Shown in pieces: positions 22,238-31,282 of a stretch of DNA of 64,000 nucleotides. The position numbers and the translations under genes were made by a program. Each line of letters starts with the position of its first letter. Position 1 is the first letter of the stretch. This stretch comes from an uncultured Gammaproteobacteria bacterium (GTDB lineage: Bacteria > Pseudomonadota > Gammaproteobacteria > GCA-001735895): NCBI GenBank assembly GCA_913061315.1, contig CAJXUC010000002.1, positions 62,001 through 126,000 on the forward strand, given 5' to 3'. Below the pieces are notes generated by a model. The model saw only the letters and a list, made by a program, of their open reading frames with translations, searched no databases and was not told the DNA's origin.

Positions 22238-22789
22238 ATGACTGCAATTAATGTCGGTGAACGGTTAAAAGAACTTAGGAAGCGTAATGGCATATCCCAA
22301 CGCGAATTGAGCCGGCGAGCTGGTGTGCCTAATAGTGCAATATCTGTAATCGAAAATAATAAAGTTAGCCCCTCGGTAGATTCATTAACCCGTGTGTTGA
22401 ATGGTTTTCCAATGACAATAATTGAGTTTTTCTCTGACAACAAAAGCGTTGAGGAAAAGTTTTATTACAAAAAAGATGAGCTGATTAAAATGTCAGATGG
22501 CAGCATGTCTTTTAGCATGGTGGGTGCCGATCGAAAAGATCGAAAAATTCGCTTTCTCTATGAACACTATCCTGCTGGCGGTGATACGGGTGAAAACTTA
22601 ATTAGCCATAATGGCGAAGAAGTCGGTATCGTAGTTCGTGGCCGTATGGAAATAACAATTGGAGATAGAGTTCAGTTACTTGAAACTGGTGACAGTTTTT
22701 ATATCGACACCAGAATCCCTCATCGCTTCCGTAATATTGACCAAGAGGAATGTGAAGTGGTCACCGCTGCCACTCCCCCAAACTTCTAA
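22238..22789 (+). CDS. puuR: XRE-family regulator with C-terminal cupin, PuuR-like
   Basis: HTH: RLKELRKRNGISQRELSRRAGVPNSAISVIENNKVSPSVDSL; cupin: GEEVGIVVRGRMEITIGDRVQLLETGDSFYIDTRIPHRF. 183 aa. Confidence 0.82.
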   Translation: MTAINVGERLKELRKRNGISQRELSRRAGVPNSAISVIENNKVSPSVDSLTRVLNGFPMTIIEFFSDNKSVEEKFYYKKDELIKMSDGSMSFSMVGADRKDRKIRFLYEHYPAGGDTGENLISHNGEEVGIVVRGRMEITIGDRVQLLETGDSFYIDTRIPHRFRNIDQEECEVVTAATPPNF

Positions 22790-22811
22790 CATTCAGAAAC
22801 ATTACAAAAAA

Positions 22812-24881
22812 TTAATACTTCAATTGTGCTACTTCACGACGAAATGGCAAATCATCGCCAATATCAGGCATATCTAATTCGCGTGCGTATCGATGGCCGG
22901 CATATGTTGCCCAAGCAATAGGCGCTGGCGACTCAGCATCACCAATCAATTTAATTGACTGAACTCCATGACTTGCCCACTCGCCCTCGCGTGTAATTAA
23001 CTCGTTCCATAACGCATCATTGCCAACTCGTGATGTGACCATAGTGACAGCTGATGCTTGAAGATATTGCTTTTGTCCAGAATAAACGCACTCAGTAACC
23101 ACTTGCCCGTTCGCAATTTCTGTCACACTACGGTTCAACACGATTTCAATCCCTAAATTAACAAGCTTGCGATGAATCGTTGCTTGTTCCAAGGTATTGT
23201 TAGTCCATTCTGATACATAAGCTGCAGGTGTCACGAGAGTAACGGTTGCACCATTATTCACTAATAACTCGGCTATGACGCCACCCATGTAATAATGATC
23301 GTCATCAAACAAAACAACATGGCCTTTGGGTTGATTACCTGTCATTAAGTCGTCCGGGGTATAAACCGGCAAAGACTGGTCATTGGGCATCGGTTTCAGA
23401 TGCACTCGCGCGACGCCATCATTTCTCCAGCTAGAGCCTGTTGCCAAGACAACATGCTCAAAACCAAATTCGAGGATATCGTCTGCACTCAGATTATTAT
23501 CCCGATAAACAGTTACATTTTGCATCTGACTAATTTGATATTCCCTATAGTCGGCGACTCGTCCCCATGCCGCTAGACCCGGCAATAACCTTTCCTTCGC
23601 CACTCGACCGCCTATCGCTGTGCTGGCTTCGGCAAGCACGACCTGGTAACCACGTAAGCCCAGTGCTCGTGTCGCTTCCAAACCAGCAGGCCCTGCGCCA
23701 ACGACTAGTACTGAATCACTGTCACCCTTCGTTTGCATCGTTTCTGGATGCCAGCCTTTTCGCCATTCTTCCATAAACGTTGGATTTTGTGTGCAGCGTG
23801 ATATAGACATGGTCATATCGCCAGTCACACAAATATTGCAACCAATGCATTCTCGAATATCTTCAACGCGGCCTTCATCAATTTTTCTAGGTAAAAACGG
23901 ATCCGCAATAGAAGGTCGTGCACAGCCTATGAAATCGAGAATGCCAGATTTAATTTGCTTTACCATCACATCAGGAGAAGTAAAACGTCCTACACCAACG
24001 ACTGGTTTACTGGTGAGTGATTTAAAACCCTCGACTAGTGATTGCTGTGCGCCCTCTTCCTTAAAACGTGATGTAGCCGAACAGTCCTCCCAGCTCCCGT
24101 GCGCGAGATCCCATATATCAGGTAGATCAGAATGCATGGCCACCATGTCACGCACTTCGTTATTGCCAAAGCCTAGGTCGCCCACAATTTCATCAAGAGA
24201 GATCCTTAAGGCAATCGCACAGCTGTCGCCGATGACCTCCTTGCCTTCTTCAACTAATTCTCGCATTAAGCGCGATCGATTTTCCAAGCTGCCACCATAT
24301 TCGTCAGTCCGATGATTGGTTGCTGTCGATAGAAAATGCTGAATAATGCCAAAACCATGGGCACCATAAAGACACACTAAATCGTAACCAGAGGTCTTAG
24401 CTCTCTTAAATGCATTACGATGCCAGCGTCGCAAATCGCGAATATCCCGTTTAGTCATTGCTCTTGCACTGACAGGGTCATTAGTAAAGGTTCGTATCGG
24501 CATCGCCGTCGGCGCACGCGGTACTTCTTTAGAATATAAATTAGGACCGTTTACACCTGAATAGGCCAGTTCGATACCTGCCAGTGCACCATATTCATGC
24601 ATTGAATCGGACATTTTTGCGAGCATCGGTATGTCGTCATCATCCCAAAGGCGTAATTCAATAAAAGGTGTAATTTCTGACGTGTGATGCAGCTCGGCCT
24701 GTTCAGTGAATATTACTCCCCAACCACCTTCAGACTTCACTCGACGCATTTCAGCTACTGCCGAAGGGTCACGATAACCACCACCGTTGCAGTGTGGTAC
24801 TTGGTAGAACCGATTCTTTGCCGTTAGTGGGCCAATCTTGACGGGCTCGAATAATATGTCGTAACGTGGATCTCTACTCAT
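22812..24881 (-). CDS. Trimethylamine/dimethylamine dehydrogenase-family iron-sulfur flavoprotein (substrate unknown)
   Basis: NRFYQVPHCNGGG (FMN cysteine region), CARPSIADPFLP, ECIGCNICVTGDMTMSISRC (4Fe-4S), VLVVGAGPAGLEATRALGLRGYQV (ADP-binding). Confidence 0.88.
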   Translation of the reverse strand: MSRDPRYDILFEPVKIGPLTAKNRFYQVPHCNGGGYRDPSAVAEMRRVKSEGGWGVIFTEQAELHHTSEITPFIELRLWDDDDIPMLAKMSDSMHEYGALAGIELAYSGVNGPNLYSKEVPRAPTAMPIRTFTNDPVSARAMTKRDIRDLRRWHRNAFKRAKTSGYDLVCLYGAHGFGIIQHFLSTATNHRTDEYGGSLENRSRLMRELVEEGKEVIGDSCAIALRISLDEIVGDLGFGNNEVRDMVAMHSDLPDIWDLAHGSWEDCSATSRFKEEGAQQSLVEGFKSLTSKPVVGVGRFTSPDVMVKQIKSGILDFIGCARPSIADPFLPRKIDEGRVEDIRECIGCNICVTGDMTMSISRCTQNPTFMEEWRKGWHPETMQTKGDSDSVLVVGAGPAGLEATRALGLRGYQVVLAEASTAIGGRVAKERLLPGLAAWGRVADYREYQISQMQNVTVYRDNNLSADDILEFGFEHVVLATGSSWRNDGVARVHLKPMPNDQSLPVYTPDDLMTGNQPKGHVVLFDDDHYYMGGVIAELLVNNGATVTLVTPAAYVSEWTNNTLEQATIHRKLVNLGIEIVLNRSVTEIANGQVVTECVYSGQKQYLQASAVTMVTSRVGNDALWNELITREGEWASHGVQSIKLIGDAESPAPIAWATYAGHRYARELDMPDIGDDLPFRREVAQLKY

Positions 24882-24900
24882 GCAATTGACTCCTGGAGCG

Positions 24901-25824
24901 TCATAGCGTGGCCATACCGGGAATATGATTTGAGCTAATTTGTTCGATGCAATAGGTATTAAAACTATCGACTGCCATCGTCTTTCTTATTTTTTCGAGC
25001 ACGGCTATACCCAAAGTAAGGCTTGGATACTCACCCAATAAAGGTACATATGACAGCCCACTGCCATCTAGTGATCTTTTGTTTAGTGGCCGTACGTTGG
25101 CGAGGCTATAGCCATAGCCATTAGCAACTAAACCTCGTTGCACATCAATATGTTTAGTTCTGGCATGAATAATGGGCTTTACATTGTCCAAAGAAAACAA
25201 CGACATGAAGTAGGCATCACTCAATGGTAGATCGAGTAAAATAAATTTTTCCTCAGCAAGCTCCATCAGTTTTACAGCTTTCTTATTAGACAGCGGATGG
25301 TCCTCAGCTAACAATGCATAAGGCTTCAATTCAACCAGTGGAGTGAAGCTAATATCGCTATCGAGTTGAAGGTCATAGGTTAGTGCTAGATCAATTGAAC
25401 CCTTTTTAAGGCTACTTAAGAGTTCAGCCTGATTATCTTCGCTGACGTTAACATCAACACCAGGAAACGATTGCATAAAACCGTGACACAATTCTGGCGT
25501 TACAATAGGTGCCAGAGGTGTGAAACAACCAATATTAATTGAACCAAATATCTGGTCAGATAATTTTCCCGCAAAACTTTTGAGCTCACTCGCATCCTGC
25601 AACAATCGTTTTGACTGCGCCATAATTTGATTGCCAGCCGTTGTCAAACTCATCCCCTGTGCATGATGTCGAATAAATAACTGGAGTTCAAAAATATCTT
25701 CTAGATGCGTTATTGCATTTGAAATCGAAGGTTGAGAAACATGAATTTTTTCAGCCGCCTTCAGAATGCTACCTGCCTCACCCGCAGCAACAAAATAAGA
25801 TAATTGTTTTAGTGTGAATTTCAC
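24901..25824 (-). CDS. LysR-family transcriptional regulator
   Basis: MKFTLKQLSYFVAAGEAGSILKAAEKIHVSQPSISNAITHLEDIFELQLFIRH. Confidence 0.93.
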   Translation of the reverse strand: MKFTLKQLSYFVAAGEAGSILKAAEKIHVSQPSISNAITHLEDIFELQLFIRHHAQGMSLTTAGNQIMAQSKRLLQDASELKSFAGKLSDQIFGSINIGCFTPLAPIVTPELCHGFMQSFPGVDVNVSEDNQAELLSSLKKGSIDLALTYDLQLDSDISFTPLVELKPYALLAEDHPLSNKKAVKLMELAEEKFILLDLPLSDAYFMSLFSLDNVKPIIHARTKHIDVQRGLVANGYGYSLANVRPLNKRSLDGSGLSYVPLLGEYPSLTLGIAVLEKIRKTMAVDSFNTYCIEQISSNHIPGMATL

Positions 25825-25845
25825 AGGATATTAAGCGAATAGATG

Positions 25846-26283
25846 CTAATCAGAGATTGTAGAGGCAGCAGGAATAACAGCAATAACGTCAATTTCCATT
25901 AACCATTCTGCCTGACCCAAACCCGCGACAACGATACCTGTAGAAATGGGGAACACGCCCTTTAACCATTGCCCCACTACTCGATAGACGGGTTCCCGAT
26001 ATCTTGGATCCGTAATATAGGTTGTGGTCTTAACAATATGGCTGAGGTCACTACCTGATTCTTCAAGTAGCTGTTTAACGTTTTTCATCGCTTGTTCAGC
26101 CTGTGCTGCCGCATCTCCAAGCCCAATCAAATTACCCTCAAAATCACTTCCAATCTGGCCTCTAACATAAACGGTATTACCCGCCACAACGGCCTGACAC
26201 AAATCATTGTTGAGTGATTGATTGGGATAAGTATCCTTGGTATTAAACATACGGATACGTTTGTGTGTAACCGGTTTGATCAT
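25846..26283 (-). CDS. RidA/YjgF family protein
   Basis: NDLCQAVVAGNTVYVRGQIG...AEQAMKNVKQLLEESGSDLSHIVKTTTYITDPRYR. Confidence 0.9.
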   Translation of the reverse strand: MIKPVTHKRIRMFNTKDTYPNQSLNNDLCQAVVAGNTVYVRGQIGSDFEGNLIGLGDAAAQAEQAMKNVKQLLEESGSDLSHIVKTTTYITDPRYREPVYRVVGQWLKGVFPISTGIVVAGLGQAEWLMEIDVIAVIPAASTISD

Positions 26284-26616
26284 GGTTGAACCTGATTGAT
26301 TGATTTATGTTCTAACTATGTCCTGATCTTTGACATATGTAAATTAGTATTTACTACCCTCTTGGCTCAACTTTTATAAAGCAGGTAGATTTTAAACTTT
26401 TGCCGCCAGTATTGACTAGAACTATTCCTTTGTAGTGGTCAGCCTCTGAATTAAATTTATTAATGCAATTGATCAGTTAATAATATTTTACCCATGCAGT
26501 CATTCCTCGTAGGATATTTATTATTTGGTTTAGGCGACTAACCATAGTTTAGTCGAAGATTAGATTTCACTGTTTGGCTCTTAAAAAGATAGTTAAACCT
26601 ATAAAGGACTACAAAA

Positions 26617-27870
26617 ATGACAACCGAAAAAATTGATACTCTAGTTGTTGGTGCCGGCCAAGCAGGCGTGGCTATGAGTGAGCACTTGAGTAGTCACGGC
26701 GTGCCTCACTTGGTTCTAGAACGTCATCGAATTGCAGAAAAATGGCGGACAGGAAGATGGGATTCACTTGTGGCCAATGGTCCTGCTTGGCATGATCGCT
26801 TTCCTAATATGGAATTTGAGGACATTGATTCAGACACTTTTGCTACCAAGGAACGCGTTGCAGATTACTTTAATGACTATGCTAAAAAGTTTAATGCCCC
26901 CATCCGGACCGGCGTAGATGTAACTAAGGTTACGGCGAATATTGGCAGCACAGGTTTTACAGTTGAAACCTCTGAAGGCATCATTGAGGCTAACCGCGTG
27001 ATAGCGGCAACAGGCCCTTTTCAAACACCGGTTATTCCTTCAATTGCACCTAATATCGATAGTATTAAACAAATACACTCTTGTGATTACCGCAATCCAA
27101 ATCAATTGCCAGATGGTGGTGTTTTGGTAATTGGAGCCGGTTCATCTGGCGTCCAGATTGCGGATGAATTACAACGCTCAGGTAAACCAGTTTGCTTATC
27201 GGTTGGATCACACGGTCGACCGCCCAGAACTTACCGTGGGCGTGATTTTGTCTGGTGGTTGGGCGTTCTTGGTGAGTGGGATACTGATGCAATAAAACCA
27301 GGTATGGAACACGTTACCATTGCCGTCAGTGGAGCTTATGGTGGACAGGCAATTGACTTTCGTCGTCTGGCAAGTCAAGGCATAACACTCGTTGGTCTGA
27401 CGAAATCATTCAACGGCAGTGAAGTGACTTTTCACTCAGACCTTCAAGACAATATTAGGCAAGGTGACGAACACTACCTTGGCTCACTAGATATGGCTGA
27501 TGCGTATATTATCCGCAACGGTCTAGATTTTCCGGAAGAGCCTGCGGCACGCAATATGTTTTCCGATCCGGATTGTTTAACCCACCCTATTTTGGAGCTA
27601 GACCTTATCAAGGCTGGCATTACTACTATTATCTGGGCCACTGGATATAAAGTTGATTATAACTGGCTAAAAGTTGAGGCTTTCGATGATAAGGGCCAGC
27701 CAAAGCATCAGCGTGGTGTGGCGACCGAACCTGGCATCTATTTCCTTGGGCTGCCTTGGTTATCGCGTCGTGGATCCTCTTTCATATGGGGAGTCTGGCA
27801 TGACGCAAAACATATAGCTGATCATATTGCAACACAGAGAGCCTATCTCGCTTACCCGATGTCCAGATAA
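26617..27870 (+). CDS. FAD/NAD(P)-binding flavin monooxygenase-like oxidoreductase (CzcO-like)
   Basis: IDTLVVGAGQAGVAMSEHLSSHGVPHLVLERHRIAEKWRTGRWDSL; second Rossmann VLVIGAGSSGVQIADEL; IWATGYKVDYNWL. Confidence 0.9.
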   Translation: MTTEKIDTLVVGAGQAGVAMSEHLSSHGVPHLVLERHRIAEKWRTGRWDSLVANGPAWHDRFPNMEFEDIDSDTFATKERVADYFNDYAKKFNAPIRTGVDVTKVTANIGSTGFTVETSEGIIEANRVIAATGPFQTPVIPSIAPNIDSIKQIHSCDYRNPNQLPDGGVLVIGAGSSGVQIADELQRSGKPVCLSVGSHGRPPRTYRGRDFVWWLGVLGEWDTDAIKPGMEHVTIAVSGAYGGQAIDFRRLASQGITLVGLTKSFNGSEVTFHSDLQDNIRQGDEHYLGSLDMADAYIIRNGLDFPEEPAARNMFSDPDCLTHPILELDLIKAGITTIIWATGYKVDYNWLKVEAFDDKGQPKHQRGVATEPGIYFLGLPWLSRRGSSFIWGVWHDAKHIADHIATQRAYLAYPMSR

Positions 27871-28097
27871 CGATTTATAATACTTTAGAAATACTAACTT
27901 ATTTTAATTAATTTCCTCTTCGTTTGATGCATTAAAAAAATTAACGATTAGAAAGAGATACTCAGCTTGACTAAAATAATTCAAACTACCTGTCATTCCA
28001 GTAAGTAAAGGGTTAAGCATTTGCAGCTAACCAAGCTCACATTAATATAATGCATGTTATTCTTTATTAAAGACGTTAATTTTAAGAGGTACTGACC

Positions 28098-28769
28098 ATG
28101 ACTATTTCCATTGCAGCCTGGGATCAACAAACTGGACAGTTTGGTGCCGCTATAGCTTCATCTAGTATTAGTGTCAGTAGTCGCTGTCTTCATTGGCGTC
28201 CCAATGTCGGCATAGCGCTCAGTCAGAACATTACCGATCCCCGTCTGGGTCAGCGCATGCTTAGCTTGTTAGCTGATGGTGTGACCACTACCAACGCGGT
28301 AAATGCGGCGGTTACCAGCACCCCATACGCGCAATATCGTCAGTTAGCACTGATTAACAACACAGGCGAAACCGGACTGTTTACCGGTGATCAAGTGCTT
28401 GGTTGTTTTTCATCCGCGCAAGGTAAGCACTGTGTGGCGGCCGGAAACTTGCTCTCGAATGAGAATGTTCCAACCGCAATGATTTCCAGCTTCGAGCAAT
28501 CGAGCGATTCATTCGGCCAACGCATTTTAAATGCACTTTGTGCTGGTGTCGTTGCCGGAGGTGAAGCCGGACCATTGCATTCTGCGGGTTTACTGATTGG
28601 TGCTGATGTGTCCTGGCCAATTGCTGAATTACGGATCGACTGGGATGAAGATCCAATTGCAAAAATAACGGCAGGTTGGGCGGTGTATGAACCCCAAATT
28701 GATGACTATATTACGCGGGCATTTGACCCTAGCGAAGCCCCTTCTTACGGCGTACCAGGAGATCTTTGA
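28098..28769 (+). CDS. DUF1028 domain protein
   Basis: MTISIAAWDQQTGQFGAAIASSSISVSSRCLHWRPNVGIALSQNITDPRLGQRMLSLLADG. Confidence 0.85.
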   Translation: MTISIAAWDQQTGQFGAAIASSSISVSSRCLHWRPNVGIALSQNITDPRLGQRMLSLLADGVTTTNAVNAAVTSTPYAQYRQLALINNTGETGLFTGDQVLGCFSSAQGKHCVAAGNLLSNENVPTAMISSFEQSSDSFGQRILNALCAGVVAGGEAGPLHSAGLLIGADVSWPIAELRIDWDEDPIAKITAGWAVYEPQIDDYITRAFDPSEAPSYGVPGDL

Positions 28770-29956
28770 TGCAACCTACTTCCCGGCGAATGAATAGTGA
28801 ACAGTTGCTGTCCAAATTAATTGCTTTTGATACCACTAGCACAACCTCTAATCTTGAACTCATCGACTACATTCGTAATTACCTAGATGATTATTCAATC
28901 AAATCACTGTTGATACCCAATGTTGACAATACCTGTGCCAATCTTTACGCAACCATTGGGCCTGACGATATTGGTGGCGTTATGCTGTCCGGACATAGTG
29001 ATGTCGTTCCTACCCGTGGACAGCACTGGAATAGTGACCCGTATCAGATTAAATCAGACGATAATGCCTTTTATGGCCGTGGTGCCTGTGACATGAAGGG
29101 TTTCATTGCTTGTGCACTGGCGAGTGTGCCACAGATGGTCGATCTTAAACTAAAAACACCGATTCATTTGGCATTCTCATACGATGAGGAAATTGGTTGC
29201 GTTGGTGTTAAGAAATTAATTAATGTAATGGAAGATTTTGAAATCAAACCACGTATTGGCTTAATCGGTGAGCCAACTGATATGAAAATGATTATAGGTC
29301 ATAAAGGTAAAGCTGCCTTCAAAGTTATATTGACCGGCTCGTCCTGCCATTCGGCTTATATTACGAATGGTGTTAATGCCGTCGAATATGCAGCTGAACT
29401 GGTGTCATTTATTCGTAAGATGAACCTTAAAATGCAACAACAAACCTTAGATAATAGCTATAGCGTTCCACATTCAACTTTTCATGTGGGGAACATCAGC
29501 GGTGGGACGGCGCTTAATATCGTCCCTAAAAGTTGTCAGTTTGAATTTGAAATTCGAAATCTGCCGCAACAAAATCTCGACAGCTTGATACATGACGTTA
29601 AACATTATGCTAAGGATGTTTTGCTGGCTGATATGAGAACTAAATACGAGCATTGTGACATTCAGTTTGAATCCATCGCAAGTTACCCTGGGCTAGATAC
29701 AGTCATTAATTCTGCTGTGATTGACTACACACGATTGATCAACCCTGTGGATGAAATGGGCGACAATGTTAGCTTTGGCACCGAGGCTGGATTATTTGAT
29801 CAGCAATTAGGCATCAATAGTGTTGTCTGTGGTCCTGGCAGTATTGATCAAGCTCATAAACCTGACGAATTTGTTTCGAGGTCTCAGATGCAAATTTGTG
29901 ATCAGATGATGACCAATCTTGTTACTCGATGCACTGATTCATTTCCCTATGCTTAG
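28769..29956 (+). CDS. argE: M20-family deacylase, acetylornithine deacetylase (ArgE)-like
   Basis: VMLSGHSDVVPTRGQHWNSDPYQIKSDDNAFYGRGACDMKGFIAC; AFSYDEEIGCVG; GEPTDMK. Coupled to the upstream ORF (TGATG). Confidence 0.88.
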   Translation: MQPTSRRMNSEQLLSKLIAFDTTSTTSNLELIDYIRNYLDDYSIKSLLIPNVDNTCANLYATIGPDDIGGVMLSGHSDVVPTRGQHWNSDPYQIKSDDNAFYGRGACDMKGFIACALASVPQMVDLKLKTPIHLAFSYDEEIGCVGVKKLINVMEDFEIKPRIGLIGEPTDMKMIIGHKGKAAFKVILTGSSCHSAYITNGVNAVEYAAELVSFIRKMNLKMQQQTLDNSYSVPHSTFHVGNISGGTALNIVPKSCQFEFEIRNLPQQNLDSLIHDVKHYAKDVLLADMRTKYEHCDIQFESIASYPGLDTVINSAVIDYTRLINPVDEMGDNVSFGTEAGLFDQQLGINSVVCGPGSIDQAHKPDEFVSRSQMQICDQMMTNLVTRCTDSFPYA

Positions 29957-30046
29957 AAAGTTGTGTTTTTAAGAAAATTAGTAAATAAATATCGTCGTTC
30001 AGGAGTAGGACGCTTAGCATATTAGATTAGTGCAGAAACAAGTCTA

Positions 30047-30853
30047 TCAATCACAGGTTGTTGGTAATATCTGATTAATTTTTCCCGTTAAATAGTATGC
30101 CATCAAGCCTAACCATTCGTGACTGACGCCGTTTAAACTAGCAGCGTGGTCTGCCAAATTAAAGTTAACATTGAATAGGGTTTCTGGATTAGAGACATGA
30201 TCAACAGGGTAAGGAATAACTGGCCAATTTTGTTGGCAAAATAGACCAACGGATCGTGGCATATGAAAAGCCGTTGTGATGACTACCCAGTTCTCATCCG
30301 GCTGGGGATTTAATAGTTTTTTACTGTATTGAATATTTTCAGCCGTATTACGTGCCCGGTCTTCAATGATTAATCGAGAGTCCGATATACCGTGATCTGC
30401 AAAATATTGACGAACAAACTTAGCCTCGGTTGGCTGATTATCTTTAATGGAGGCACTACCGCCTGAAAATATTAACTTTGCTTCTGGGTAGTTTTTTGCG
30501 AGTTGTATAAATGTCGTTAGACGTTCGTGATGCTGGTTTGTTTCCAGTTGTTGCCAATAGTGGCTTTTTGATGGTGATATCGATCCACCCAATACAATAA
30601 TACCGTTCAACGTTTTCGGTAATTTTGGGTTATGCTGAAACCTTGTTTCGAGCGGGTAATACAACCAGGATCCAATTGGAAACAAAGCAACTACCCAAAT
30701 AACGAGAAGCATTACACACAGAATTTTTCGAACATGATGTCGATAACGCGTAAATAGCAATAGGATACAAATACTCAGTAGGTATAGGTACAAATGAATG
30801 GGGGAAATCAAAAACCAGATAATTTTTGAGCTGTAAAAAAACAAATCATTCAT
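30047..30853 (-). CDS. YdcF/ElyC (DUF218) family envelope protein
   Basis: N-terminal TM segments then GIIVLGGSISPSKSHYW, LIFSGGSA, IEDRARNTAENIQYS, WVVITTAFHMPRSVGLF. Confidence 0.87.
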   Translation of the reverse strand: MNDLFFYSSKIIWFLISPIHLYLYLLSICILLLFTRYRHHVRKILCVMLLVIWVVALFPIGSWLYYPLETRFQHNPKLPKTLNGIIVLGGSISPSKSHYWQQLETNQHHERLTTFIQLAKNYPEAKLIFSGGSASIKDNQPTEAKFVRQYFADHGISDSRLIIEDRARNTAENIQYSKKLLNPQPDENWVVITTAFHMPRSVGLFCQQNWPVIPYPVDHVSNPETLFNVNFNLADHAASLNGVSHEWLGLMAYYLTGKINQILPTTCD

Positions 30854-31282
30854 ACAAATCGGTTCCTACAATCTACTCTGCATTGAGGTAGAAGCCTTTG
30901 GGTTCAATATTGAAGTCACATGAAGGAAGTCTGAAGCCTATTACGCCCTGCAAATTTATTAAATTTATTGCCAACTTTCAAAATTGAATCGATGGTTGGA
31001 CTCTGCGGGATTAAATATTTGGTACTTTCTATCTTTGTTTTAACTCATTCTTTATTAATTAATCTATAGTGATTAATTCCTTTCGAAGTACGGTGTCTAG
31101 ACGACTTGGCATCAGCCGATTTCAAATCAGGCCAATCTGATAAAGCCATAAAACCTGACAATTACATCTTACGCCAATTTTCTCATCATCACTTAACCTT
31201 CGATCACAAAAGGTAACACAATACAGCCCGTCCTTGAGCTGATTGTTAGCAAGAGAATTTTTAGCCTATATAACGAAAAAAT

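Noticed and set aside
26284-26616. Possible third PuuR-like site near 26310 (minus strand GACATAGTTAGAACA)
   Set aside because: Only about 9/15 positions agree with either reference; too weak given the AT-rich background.
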